A stretch of DNA of 64,000 bases. It comes from JADYZU01 sp964540965 (lineage in GTDB: Bacteria; Pseudomonadota; Alphaproteobacteria; Rhodobacterales; Rhodobacteraceae). Positions 1-9,968 of this stretch are shown here, in pieces. Numbering within the stretch: position 1 is the first letter of the stretch; every line of letters begins with the position of its first letter. The stretch lies in assembly GCA_964540965.1 (NCBI GenBank), contig CAZIOT010000003.1, positions 124,001 through 188,000 on the forward strand, written 5' to 3'. The translations under genes were made by a program, and so were the position numbers. The notes beneath the pieces are model-generated. The model was given only the letters and a program-made list of their open reading frames with translations. It was not told the DNA's origin and did not search any database.

Positions 1-918
1 GCCGGCCTGCTGATCCGGTTCGAGGCGGCGGTGGCCGGCGGCATCCCGGTCATCAAGGCGCTGACCGAGGGTCTGGCCGGCAACCAGATCACCCGCGTCA
101 TGGGCGTGATGAACGGCACCTGCAACTATATCCTGACCCGGATGGAGGAAACCGGACAGGGCTATAACGTGCTGTTCGACGAATGCGCCCGGCTGGGCTA
201 TCTCGAGGCCGATCCCAACCTCGACGTCGGCGGCATCGACGCCGGACACAAGCTGTCGCTGCTCTCGGCCATCGCCTTTGGCACCCGCGTCGATTTCGGC
301 AATGTCGAGATCGAGGGCATCACCGAAATCACGCTCGAGGACATCCGCCAGGCCGGCGACATGGGCTATCGGATCAAGCTTCTTGGCGTGGCGCAGATGA
401 CCGGACGCGGGCTGGAACAGCGCATGTCGCCCTGTCTTGTCCCGGCGACCTCGCCCCTTGGACAGTTGCAGGGCGGCACCAACATGGTCGTTCTCGAAGG
501 CGATTCGGTTGGCCAGATCGTTCTGCGCGGGCCGGGGGCCGGATCGGGGCCGACCGCCAGCGCGGTGATGTCCGACATCATCGACATCGCCCGCGGCAAC
601 CGGCTGTCGACCTTCGGCCAGCCCGCCGCCACCCTGCGCGCCGCAAGGCCCGCGCGTGCGGCCGTCGCGGCGCCCTATTACCTGCGCCTGCAACTGGTGG
701 ACAAGCCGGGGGCGCTGGCCAAGGTCGCCCGCGTGCTGGGCGATGCCGGCATTTCCATCGACCGCATGCGGCAATACGGCCACGAGGACACGACCGCCCC
801 CGTGCTGATCGTCACGCACAAGACCACACGCTCGGCGCTGGACGACGCCATGGCCGGATTCGAGGAAACCGGCGTTGTCGACGGCGCGCCAGTGGCGATC
901 CGCATCGAGGCTGTCTAA
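1..918 (+). CDS. hom: Homoserine dehydrogenase, 3' part (5' end outside window)
   Basis: NADPH-dependent reduction of aspartate semialdehyde to homoserine, in the cytoplasmic threonine/methionine branch. The open frame runs from base 1 to a TAA at 916-918, giving the last 305 residues; about 125 residues, including the NAD(P)-binding Rossmann motif, lie upstream of the window. Visible family features are AAVAGGIPVIKAL near the start, the conserved GVMNGTCNYIL, and the EADPNLDVGGIDAGHKL substrate/catalytic region. A C-terminal ACT domain (LQLVDKPGALAKVARVLG, about residue 229 of the visible part onward) is expected to bind the feedback effector. A GTG at 31 is internal, because the frame is open before it. 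The gene converges on the sugar dehydrogenase, with two perfect palindromes between them. Confidence 0.95.
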   Translation, partial: AGLLIRFEAAVAGGIPVIKALTEGLAGNQITRVMGVMNGTCNYILTRMEETGQGYNVLFDECARLGYLEADPNLDVGGIDAGHKLSLLSAIAFGTRVDFGNVEIEGITEITLEDIRQAGDMGYRIKLLGVAQMTGRGLEQRMSPCLVPATSPLGQLQGGTNMVVLEGDSVGQIVLRGPGAGSGPTASAVMSDIIDIARGNRLSTFGQPAATLRAARPARAAVAAPYYLRLQLVDKPGALAKVARVLGDAGISIDRMRQYGHEDTTAPVLIVTHKTTRSALDDAMAGFEETGVVDGAPVAIRIEAV

Positions 919-920
919 GG

Positions 921-969
921 AAAATTCGCGAATTTTCAGCGTGTTGCGGGAATTTCGCGAAATTCCCGC
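921..969. terminator. Two consecutive perfect palindromes between convergent genes
   Basis: The first palindrome (921-936) has arms AAAATTCG/CGAATTTT. The second (946-969) has arms GCGGGAATTTCG/CGAAATTCCCGC. Both are perfect with no spacer at the centre. They fill the gap between the hom stop at 918 and the sugar dehydrogenase stop at 970-972, so a bidirectional terminator is the likely role. No separate T-run is needed in either direction because the arms themselves end in A/T-rich tracts. The first has the A/T tract outermost, the second has it near the centre. Confidence 0.6.
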
Positions 970-2247
970 CTAGGCCCCCGTCACCCGCCAGATGGCATTG
1001 CCCACGTCATCGGCCACCAGCAGCCCGCCGGCGCCCAGCGCCACGCCCACCGGGCGGCCGTGGCTTGACCGTTCGTCCTCCGACAGGAACCCGGTCAGGA
1101 TGTCGCGCGGCGGGCCGGACGGCCGGCCATCCGCAAAGGGCACATGGATCACCCGGTAGCCCGACAGTTTCGAGCGGTTCCATGACCCGTGCTGGCCGAT
1201 GACCATGCCGGCGCCAAAGCCCGGCAGCACGCCCTCGGGCAGCCAGCACAGCCCGAGCGAGGCGGTATGCCCGCCCAGCGCATAATCCGGCGCCCGCGCC
1301 GCCCGTGCCCCGGCCTGCGGCACGCGGTCGTCGACAATGCCCCAATAGCTGTAGGGCCAGCCGTAAAAGGCGCCCTCGACCACTTGCGTCAGGTAATCGG
1401 GCGGGGTTTCGTCGCCCAGACCATCGCGTTCGTTGACCACGGTCCAGAGCGTGCCCTGCCCCGGCTCCCACGCCATGCCGACCGGGTTGCGCAAGCCCTC
1501 GGCATATAGCCGCCCGGTGCCGGTGCCGATGTCGTATTCATGGATCGCGGCGCGGCCCTGTTCGGCCGCCATGCCGTCGTCGCCGATGTTCGACTGCGAC
1601 CCGACGCCGATGTAGATCCTGCTGCCATCGGCTGCGGGCAGCAGGCTGCGTGTCCAGTGCCCCGCCGGCTTCAGCCCATACAGCACCCGGCCCGGCCCCT
1701 TGAGGCTGGTGGCGCCGGGCAGGAAATCGAAGGCCAGCAGCGCATCGGTATTGCCGACATAGAATTGCCCGCCGACCTGCGCCATGCCGAAGGGCTGGTT
1801 CAGTCCGGTCAGGTAATCGTGCCGCGCCTCGGCCACGCCATCGCCGTCGGCATCGCGCAACAGGCTGATGCGGTTGGCATTCTTGCCTGTGGCCGCAGCC
1901 CGGCGCATCGTCACCTTCATCGCATAGTCGCGCAGCGAATGGACGCCGCCGGCGATCGACACCGATTCGGCCACCAGCACATCGCCGTTCGGCAACACCA
2001 AGAGCCAGCGCGGATGCTTCAGCCCGCGGGCAAAGGCGTTGACGGCAAGGCCGGCGGCGGCCACCGGGCGTTCGTCGCCCTGCCAGCCGCGCGCAGTCGG
2101 CATCTTGAGCGTCGGCACCCCCTGCGCCTGCGCCTTCGGGATGGCGGGCGCGGCGCCGATGACGGGCGCGGCGTCGGCGCCGCGATGGCGCAGCCGGATC
2201 ATCACCTCGGCGATGGCGGTGACGACGCTGGCGGCGATGCGGCTCAT
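970..2247 (-). CDS. PQQ-type sugar (sorbosone) dehydrogenase family protein
   Basis: Predicted 425-residue beta-propeller enzyme of the glucose/sorbosone dehydrogenase family, which oxidises sugars or aldose derivatives using PQQ. Family motifs in order are KHPRWLLVLPNGDVLVAES, YVGNTDALLAFDF, GSQSNIGDDG, GLRNPVGMAWEP, LWTVVNERDGLGDETPPDYL, YGWPYSYWG and GQHGSWNRSKLSGYRV. The start chosen is the ATG at 2245-2247, preceded by GGGAG at good spacing. The frame stays open further upstream but there only mirrors glpX. The N-terminus is hydrophobic/basic but not a textbook signal peptide, so periplasmic export is uncertain. It is divergent from glpX with 136 bp between starts. The substrate cannot be read from the sequence. 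Confidence 0.85.
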   Translation of the reverse strand: MSRIAASVVTAIAEVMIRLRHRGADAAPVIGAAPAIPKAQAQGVPTLKMPTARGWQGDERPVAAAGLAVNAFARGLKHPRWLLVLPNGDVLVAESVSIAGGVHSLRDYAMKVTMRRAAATGKNANRISLLRDADGDGVAEARHDYLTGLNQPFGMAQVGGQFYVGNTDALLAFDFLPGATSLKGPGRVLYGLKPAGHWTRSLLPAADGSRIYIGVGSQSNIGDDGMAAEQGRAAIHEYDIGTGTGRLYAEGLRNPVGMAWEPGQGTLWTVVNERDGLGDETPPDYLTQVVEGAFYGWPYSYWGIVDDRVPQAGARAARAPDYALGGHTASLGLCWLPEGVLPGFGAGMVIGQHGSWNRSKLSGYRVIHVPFADGRPSGPPRDILTGFLSEDERSSHGRPVGVALGAGGLLVADDVGNAIWRVTGA

Positions 2248-2383
2248 GTCAGGCTCCCTTGACTGCGGCGCGACCGGCATAGCGGCGAAAGCCGGCAAGG
2301 GGAACCGCGGTTCCGTTTGCGCAACCATCCTTGCCGCAGGGGCAAGGCCCTTGCTACACCGCAGCGACCCCAAGGAGTGCCCC

Positions 2384-3355
2384 ATGCCCACCGTCGCCGT
2401 CACCGAATTCCAGGACCGGATGCTGTCGCTCGGCCTTGCCCGCGTATCCGAAGCCGCCGCCATCGCCTGCGCCGACCATATCGGCCGCGGCAACGAAAAG
2501 GCGGCCGACCAGGCCGCGGTCGATGCGATGCGGCGCGAGCTGAACAAGCTTGACATCAAGGGCACCGTCGTCATCGGCGAAGGCGAACGGGACGAGGCGC
2601 CGATGCTGTTTATCGGCGAAGAGGTCGGATCCGGCAACGGCCCCGAGGTCGACATCGCGCTCGACCCGCTCGAGGGGACGACGCTGTGCGCCAAGGACAT
2701 GCCCAACTCGCTTGCGGTGATCGCCATGGGGCCGCGCGGCTCCATGCTGCATGCGCCCGACACCTATATGGAAAAGCTGGCTATCGGCCCCGGATTTCGC
2801 CGCGGTCTGGTCACGCTTGACATGACGCCGTCGGAACGGGTGTCCGTTCTTGCCTCGGCCAAGGGCGTCTCGACCAAGGACATCACCGTCTGCGTGCTCG
2901 ACCGCCCCCGGCACGAGACGATGATCGAAGAGATCCGCTCGACCGGGGCCGCGATCCGCTTCATCACCGATGGCGATGTGGCCGGCGTGATGCATGCCGC
3001 CGATCCGGCACGCACCGGCATCGACATGTATATGGGATCGGGTGGCGCGCCCGAAGGCGTGCTGGCCGCCGCGGCGTTGAAATGCATGGGCGGCCAGTTC
3101 TACGGCAAGCTGATCTTCCGCAACGATGACGAAAAGGCGCGGGCCAAGAAGGCCGGCATCACCAATTTCGACCGGGTCTATACCCGTGACGATCTGGTCT
3201 CGGGCGACATGATCTTTGCCGCCACCGGCGTCACCGATGGCAGCCTGCTGACCGGGATCAAGAGCGAACCCGGCTTTGTCACCGCCGAAACGATCCTGAT
3301 GCGGTCCAAGACCGGATCGGTCCGGCGGATGACCTACCGCAACCCGGTGCGGTAG
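2384..3355 (+). CDS. glpX: Fructose-1,6-bisphosphatase class II
   Basis: Cytoplasmic hydrolysis of fructose-1,6-bisphosphate (and possibly sedoheptulose-1,7-bisphosphate) in gluconeogenesis. The 323-residue product is normal for GlpX. Metal and phosphate motifs are GEGERDEAPMLFIGEEVG and DPLEGTT, followed by the family blocks MYMGSGGAPEGVLAAAALKCMGGQ and RDDLVSGDMIFAATGVTDGS. The ATG at 2384 has AAGGAG at 2372-2377. In related Rhodobacterales, from memory, hom, glpX and recJ are close neighbours. Here the sugar dehydrogenase precedes glpX and an RTX-containing insert separates it from recJ. The gene converges on the RTX gene with only ten bases between stops. Confidence 0.95.
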   Translation: MPTVAVTEFQDRMLSLGLARVSEAAAIACADHIGRGNEKAADQAAVDAMRRELNKLDIKGTVVIGEGERDEAPMLFIGEEVGSGNGPEVDIALDPLEGTTLCAKDMPNSLAVIAMGPRGSMLHAPDTYMEKLAIGPGFRRGLVTLDMTPSERVSVLASAKGVSTKDITVCVLDRPRHETMIEEIRSTGAAIRFITDGDVAGVMHAADPARTGIDMYMGSGGAPEGVLAAAALKCMGGQFYGKLIFRNDDEKARAKKAGITNFDRVYTRDDLVSGDMIFAATGVTDGSLLTGIKSEPGFVTAETILMRSKTGSVRRMTYRNPVR

Positions 3356-3365
3356 GTCGTCCGGG

Positions 3366-5680
3366 TCAGACGACGAAGAAATCGTCCTCGGTCAGCGACA
3401 GTCCCGTCGTCAGCGTGGCGATCAGCTGGGCGGCGATGGTTCCGGAGCCGTCGGCGTCGTAGATCAGCTGACCGTTCGCCGCATTGTAGACCAGACGGTG
3501 GTCGGCGGTTTCGGCCAGCCCGGTCGCGTTCACCGCCAGCGCGTCCGCCGCCAGCGCCCCGGCGGTCAGGTCGGTGAAGATGGCGGTGGCGAGTTCGATC
3601 AGGTCTGTGCCGACCTCGAAATCGGTGATCGTATCGACGTCGTTGGCGCCCACCTTGGTCGAAAACACGAACGTGTCAGCCCCGGCACGGCCAGTCAGCG
3701 TATCCGCCCCGCGCATCCCGTTCAGCCGGTTGTCGCCGTCATTGCCGGTGATCTCCTGCGCGACGTTCGACCCGGTGAGGTCGATGGCCGCGGTGCCGGC
3801 GGCATTGTCGGTTCCCAGAACCTCGACCCTGGCATTGGCGGCAAGGACGTAGCTGACCGCGGCTTGGACGGTATCGTGGCCCTCGCCCGCCCGTTCCACC
3901 ACACGGTCGCCGCTGTTGTGGACACGAAAGGTGTCATCACCGTCCAGGCCATAGAGCGTGTCGGCAGCACCGGTGCCGGATTCGAGAATGTTCGCGCCAG
4001 CGTTGCCGCGGATGGTCTGCGACAGTTCATTGCCAGCCAGCACCAGGTGGTCGGTCCTGGCCGGGTCACGGGCATATAGCCGTTCGATATGGACACCGGC
4101 AGCAAGGGATTGGCTGCGGGTTGTGTAAACCGTGTCGGTGCCTTCGCCGATGACTTCGGTGAAGGTGTTGCCCAGGCTTGCGGTCAGGAAATAGCGGTCA
4201 TCGCCCGCGCCGCCGACCAGCACGCTGTTGCCCGCCTGACCGCATAGCGTGTCGTTGCCGTTTCCACCGAAAAGCTGGTCGATACCCAGCCCGCCGCGAA
4301 GGATATCGTCGCCGTCACCGCCGTGCAGCGTGTCATTGCCGTCGCCGCCGTGCAGCGTGTCACTGCCATCGCCGCCGCCGATGGTGTCGTCCCAGCCGGT
4401 GCCGTGGAAATCGTCATTGCCAGAGGTGCCCGCAAGGTCGATGGCGGCGCCGCGGGCGTCGAATATCTGCGCGCGGACAGCATAATTGCTCGGGTCATCG
4501 GGGGATAGACTGGTGTCGGTCCAGCTGATGGCAAAGCGCCCATCGGCAAGGGCGGTCACTGTGGAACGAGCCTGGTCCCCGGTTGTGATCGTGTTCACCA
4601 GGATCTCGTCGCCCGATTTGCTGCCATCGGCGGCAAATACCTGCGCCCGGATCGCGGCACCGGAAGTGTCGACGCCAGTCCGACTAAGGTCGGTCCAGGT
4701 GACGACAAAGCCGCCGTCGGCCAGCGCGGTTACCTCGCTGTAATCCTGGTTGCCGCTAGTCGTGGTGTTGACAAGGAATTCCGTTCCCAGCTTGCTGCCG
4801 TCCGCGGCAAACACCTGCGCCCGGATGGCATAGCCAGAGGGTTCGTCCGGCGACTGGCTGGAGTCCGTCCAGCTGATGACGAATCCGCCCCCCGCCAGCG
4901 CCGTGGCCGAGGAGGTAAGCTGGGAACCGGCTGTCGTGGTGTTGACGAGGAATTCCCCGCCGGTCTTGCTGCCGTCCGCGGCAAAGACCTGTGCCCGGAT
5001 GGCGGACAATGAAGTGTCGTCCGGCGACAGGCTCTGGTCCGTCCAGCTGACGACGAAACCGCCATTTTCAAGCGCGGTCACGCTGCTGAATTCTTGGGTC
5101 CGGGCCGTCGTCGTGTTGACAAGGAACTCACTGCCCAGCTTGCTGCCGTCCGCCGCAAAGATCTGGGCACGGATTGCGTAACCGGAGGTGTCGTCGCCCG
5201 TCTCGCTTTGGTCCATCCAGCTGATGACAAAGCGCCCGTCTGCAAGCGTTGTGACGGCGCTGGACGACTGGGACACATAGGTCGTGGTGTTGACGACGAA
5301 TTCGGCGCCCAGCTTGCTGCCGTCGGCGGCGAAGACCTGGGCACGGATTGCAGCGTAGGAGGTGTCGGGTCCCGTCTCGCTCTCGTCGGTCCAGGTTACG
5401 ACAAAGCCGCCACCGGGCAGGGCGGATATCCGGGCGTACATCTGACTACCACTTGTCGTGGTGTTGACCAGAAACTCCGCCCCGATCTGCTGCCGTCCGC
5501 GGCAAAGATCTGGGCGCGGATGGATTCGTTCGACGGATCATCCACCCGGGTTCCGCCGACCTCCATCCAGGTGACAACGAAACGGCCATCTGCAAGACCG
5601 GTGATCGCGCTCAAGTACTGAAAGCCCGCTGTGCCGGTATTGACCAGAAACTCCGGCCCCCATTTGATCGGTGTCGGCAT
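3366..5680 (-). pseudogene. RTX calcium-binding protein with seven 58-residue repeats, frameshifted
   Basis: Start at ATG 5678-5680 (MPTPIKWG). One base appears lost near 5487-5490, where the expected Gly-Ser-Lys codons read GGCAGCAG instead of GGCAGCAAG. The upstream frame ends out of phase and the downstream frame continues from there to 3366. If corrected, the product would be about 771 residues. It has seven tandem 58-residue units of the type VTALADGGFVVTWTD, AIRAQVFAADGSK, GAEFLVNTTT (about 174 bp each, 4440-5670). These are followed by five or so GGxGNDTL RTX nonapeptides, two more beta-helical blocks and a C-terminal segment ending LSLTEDDFFVV. Such proteins are usually exported by type I secretion; no secretion genes are present here. 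The shift could be a real mutation, phase variation or a sequencing error. Confidence 0.75.
4440..5670 (-). repeat. Seven tandem 174-bp coding repeats
   Basis: The RTX gene contains seven in-frame copies of a 58-residue unit, spaced 174 bp apart. For example, the CTTGCTGCC landmark occurs near 4791 and 4965. Units keep the W, the AIRAQxFAADG block and the EFLVNTTT block, while the linker after NTTT and the D-rich turn vary. The high DNA identity between copies gives scope for unequal recombination and may have contributed to the nearby frameshift. Confidence 0.85.
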
Positions 5681-5736
5681 TGTAACCCTCTGAAAAGAAA
5701 CCATGGCCAGTCACCACGGCGCCGGAATCCGGTCAA

Positions 5737-5755
5737 GCCGCCCCCTGCGGGCGGC
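5737..5755. other. GC-rich hairpin upstream of the RTX start
   Basis: Arms GCCGCCC (5737-5743) and GGGCGGC (5749-5755) enclose a five-base loop. It lies between the RTX gene start and the RTX remnant, with no T-run. Its role is unclear; it could end transcripts from the remnant side. Confidence 0.3.
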
Positions 5756-5800
5756 AGCCTGATCCGCGGCCCTGTTGCCGTCTTGCACAGGTCCGCCAAG

Positions 5801-5817
5801 GGGGGGCGGTACCCCCC
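5801..5817 (-). terminator. G6/C6 hairpin after the RTX remnant
   Basis: GGGGGG (5801-5806) pairs with CCCCCC (5812-5817) around a CGGTA loop, nine bases beyond the stop codon of the minus-strand RTX remnant. It probably was the terminator of that gene when intact. Confidence 0.4.
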
Positions 5818-5825
5818 ATGCCGGG

Positions 5826-6303
5826 TCAGACGACGAAGACGTCGTCCGCGGTCAGCGACAGCCCGGTCGCCAGCGTGGCGATCAGCCGGACGCGGGTGGC
5901 GCCGGTGCCGTCGGCGTCGCAGGGTCCAGACCCGTTGATTCGGTGCTCTGGCACGATACAGGCTCTGCAACGAGACCTGATCGCCGAGCAATCGTTGCTG
6001 GCTGGCGGATGCACAGACAAGGCGTCTGAAGCCAACCTTCCCCAGGAGCCATGGCAAGCCCAGCGTCGATGATCGCCGCATTCTCTGTGGCGAAATATTC
6101 ATCAATCGCAATGGGTTGTGGTGGTGCGATGCGCCGAGGGAATACGGCCCCGCTAAGACTCTCACCTGCCGCCGGAAACGCCGGAGCGACACTGGCGCTT
6201 TCGCCCGGATCACGGCGGGCCCGGCCCGCGAGAGCGCCGAAGTCCGGCGCCTGGACGGTCCCCTTGACAGCAATTTCACCCCCCATTTGACGGGCCTCGG
6301 CAT
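5826..6303 (-). pseudogene. Remnant of a second RTX gene, split by IS debris
   Basis: On the minus strand, 5826 to about 5920 encodes a C-terminus (DADGTG...LIATLATGLSLTADD, ending VFVV) nearly matching the end of the intact RTX frame. Even the 3' flank CCGGGTCAGACGACGAAGA is shared with 3361-3379. At the other side, the ATG at 6301-6303 begins MPRPVKWG, matching the MPTPIKWG start of the neighbouring RTX gene, and the frame is lost one base later in a G-run. Between these ends all repeats are gone and IS5-family sequence on the opposite strand is present. The locus therefore records a former tandem RTX paralogue. Confidence 0.6.
5981..6260 (+). mobile_element. IS5-family transposase fragment (N-terminal part)
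   Basis: A plus-strand frame opening at 5981 reads SNRCWLADAQTRRLKP, then RSHGKPSVDDRRIL, NRNGLWWCDAPREYGPAKTL and RSDTGAFARITAGPA. This is the N-terminal region of IS5-family transposases (FWLTDAQM..., DDRR...G.I...NRNGLRW.DAP..YGP.KTLYNRW). There is no initiating ATG, several conserved positions are degraded, and the DDE catalytic domain is missing, so it cannot be active. Terminal inverted repeats could not be placed with confidence. It sits inside the RTX remnant, which suggests insertion followed by deletion. Confidence 0.7.
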
Positions 6304-6433
6304 GGCAAATGCCCGGTCAGGAATGTCGCGGGAATGGGCCGCTGTCCCCTCCCGCCCGCCGGTTGCGTCAGGCGGCATCGCCGCCACCTGCCGCGGGCTT
6401 GTCAGCACGGGGCGCAGCGGGCATGAACGGTGA

Positions 6434-8167
<1,734 letters not shown>

Positions 8168-8438
8168 GGCGCGCCAAGTCCCGTTGTGGCCACGGGCGCC
8201 CTGCCCCTGATCGCGCCGCGGCCGGTCGCCAGACGCACTTCCCGGCGAACCCGCCCGCCCGGTGCCCAGCGGCAGGTTGCAAGGAACGCGGCACAACCCC
8301 TTGCCCTGCAACAGAGAGCCCTTGCCGACGACACCCCCGATCGCCGCCACCGACCAGCGCCAAACCGGTCTGCCCGGCGGGACCGCAGCCCCCGGGCAAA
8401 AAACTTCACCCACCCGGCTTTTCCCGCCAAAACCCCTC
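8168..8438. other. Gene-free stretch after recJ
   Basis: About 270 bp between the recJ stop and the tRNA-Glu promoter. Short open frames on both strands here have no recognisable similarity, no credible ribosome-binding site and biased composition. No strong hairpin with a T-run was seen. Nothing is annotated. Confidence 0.5.
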
Positions 8439-8467
8439 TTGCGCCCCCCGGCCGCTTTCCCTAATAA
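8439..8467 (+). promoter_or_regulatory. Promoter of tRNA-Glu
   Basis: TTGCGC (8439-8444) and TAATAA (8462-8467) are separated by exactly 17 bases. The -10 element ends 18 bases before the mature tRNA. This is a good vegetative-sigma promoter for a stable RNA. Confidence 0.65.
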
Positions 8468-8485
8468 GCCGCTCACCGACAGAGT

Positions 8486-8560
8486 GGCCCGTTCGTCTAT
8501 CGGTTAGGACATCTGGTTTTCAACCAGGCAAGAGGGGTTCGACTCCCCTACGGGCTGCCA
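8486..8560 (+). tRNA. tRNA-Glu (UUC)
   Basis: 75 nt including an encoded CCA. The acceptor arms are GGCCCGT and ACGGGCT (a G-U pair closes the end). The anticodon stem is TCTGG/CCAGG with loop TTTTCAA, so the anticodon is TTC. The T-arm contains GGTTCGACTCC. All cloverleaf elements are in place. It has its own promoter 18 bases upstream. Confidence 0.97.
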
Positions 8561-8618
8561 CTTCCTTCCTGCAAGCACCTGATCCTTCAGGAAAATATCC
8601 CGGTCGCAGGCCCGCCCC

Positions 8619-9788
8619 CTACCCGCACAACTCCTCGACCAGCCGCTCCATGAACGCCCAGCCGGCGTGGAATTGCGCCACGGACAGCCATTCGTCGGCC
8701 TGGTGCGCCTGGGCGATGTCGCCGGGGCCGCAGACCACGGCGGACCAGCCGGCCCCCTGGAACTGGCCGGCTTCGGTGCCGTAGCTGACCACATGGCTGC
8801 CGTTGTCGCCGGTCAGGCGGCGGGCGAGCAATTCGGCGGGGCCGCCGGCCTCGGGCACCAAAGCGGGCACTTCGAACCACGGGTCGAGTGTGAACCCGGC
8901 GCCCGGATGCACCAGTTGCATCGCCGCGGTCAGCCGCGCGGCCTCGGCCTGCACCGCGGCGCGCCAGCAGTCGAGCGAATCGCCCGGCACCACGCGGAAT
9001 TCAAGGCCGAAGCGGCAGTCGCCGGCGGTGATGTTATGCGCGGTGCCGCCGGCGATCATGCCGACATGCAGCGTGGTGAAGGGCGGATCGAACAGCGCGT
9101 CCACGCCCTGCGGCACGACCGCGGCATTCCCGGCATTCTGCCGGCTCAGCCAGTCGATCAGCCGCGCCGCCTCCATGATCGCGCTGACGCCCTGCGGCAG
9201 GCGCGAGGAATGCACCTCGTGCCCCTTCACATGGACATGAAAACCCGAGCCACCCTTGTGGCCGGTGACGACCTTCATCATCGACGGCTCGCCGACGATG
9301 ACGCTGGCGGCGGGGGCAAAGCCGCGGGCCACCATGTCGGCGATCATCACCGGGGCGCCGGTGCAGCCGACCTCCTCGTCATAGCTGAGGGCGACGGCCA
9401 GCGGCCGCTTCAGCGGCAGCCCCGCCGCGCGTTCCAGCGCGGCGAGCGCCAGCGCGTCGAACCCCTTCATGTCGCAGGTGCCGCGGCCATACAGGCGGCC
9501 GTCGCGTTCGGTCACCGTCCAGGGGTCCGACGACCAGTCCTGCCCGTCCACCGGGACGACATCGACATGGCCCGACAGGATCACCCCACCCGGCACATCC
9601 GGGCCGACCGCAGCGTAAAGCGCGGCCTTGTCCGGCTGGCCCGGCGCCGGCACCACCACCACCCGCGCCCCCACGGCCCGCAGCCGCGATTCGACCAGCG
9701 CGATCAGGTCAAGGTTGCCGTCGCGGCTGACGGTTGGAAAGGCCACCAGCCGGTCCAGCCAGTCGCGCGCCGCTGCCAGATCGGTCAT
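8619..9788 (-). CDS. argE: Acetylornithine deacetylase (M20 family)
   Basis: Hydrolyses N-acetylornithine to ornithine and acetate in arginine synthesis, in the cytoplasm, with a dinuclear zinc centre. The 389-residue protein shows the M20 ligands His74 (SGHVDVVPVD), Asp106 (GTCDMKG), Glu138/Glu139 (DEEVG), Glu167 (GEPSMM) and His362 (AQAHQADEW). The AGGTAHNITAGDC block of the dimerisation/lid domain is also clear. It matches the ArgE subgroup better than DapE. It is divergent from the peptide transporter operon, with 180 bp shared upstream DNA. A role in degrading another N-acyl amino acid cannot be excluded, and the peptide transporter next door fits that too. Confidence 0.85.
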   Translation of the reverse strand: MTDLAAARDWLDRLVAFPTVSRDGNLDLIALVESRLRAVGARVVVVPAPGQPDKAALYAAVGPDVPGGVILSGHVDVVPVDGQDWSSDPWTVTERDGRLYGRGTCDMKGFDALALAALERAAGLPLKRPLAVALSYDEEVGCTGAPVMIADMVARGFAPAASVIVGEPSMMKVVTGHKGGSGFHVHVKGHEVHSSRLPQGVSAIMEAARLIDWLSRQNAGNAAVVPQGVDALFDPPFTTLHVGMIAGGTAHNITAGDCRFGLEFRVVPGDSLDCWRAAVQAEAARLTAAMQLVHPGAGFTLDPWFEVPALVPEAGGPAELLARRLTGDNGSHVVSYGTEAGQFQGAGWSAVVCGPGDIAQAHQADEWLSVAQFHAGWAFMERLVEELCG

Positions 9789-9968
9789 CGCCGTTCCCCT
9801 TTGCCGTTTCGCCCCGTGAGGCAGGCAAACCCACCCCGAACCCTAGGTCAAGCGCCGGCACCGCGCCCAAGGGACTTGCGGGGCGGCACAACCATGCTAC
9901 CGTCCTGCAGGAATGCCGCCCGTCAGAGGCGGAACGAACGAAAATAGGAACCCCAGGGAGGTTCTTGA

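Noticed and set aside
990..2763. 597-codon version of the sugar dehydrogenase with a start at 2763
   Set aside because: The extra residues are the mirror of glpX; the ATG at 2247 has a good ribosome site and the family sequence begins just after it.
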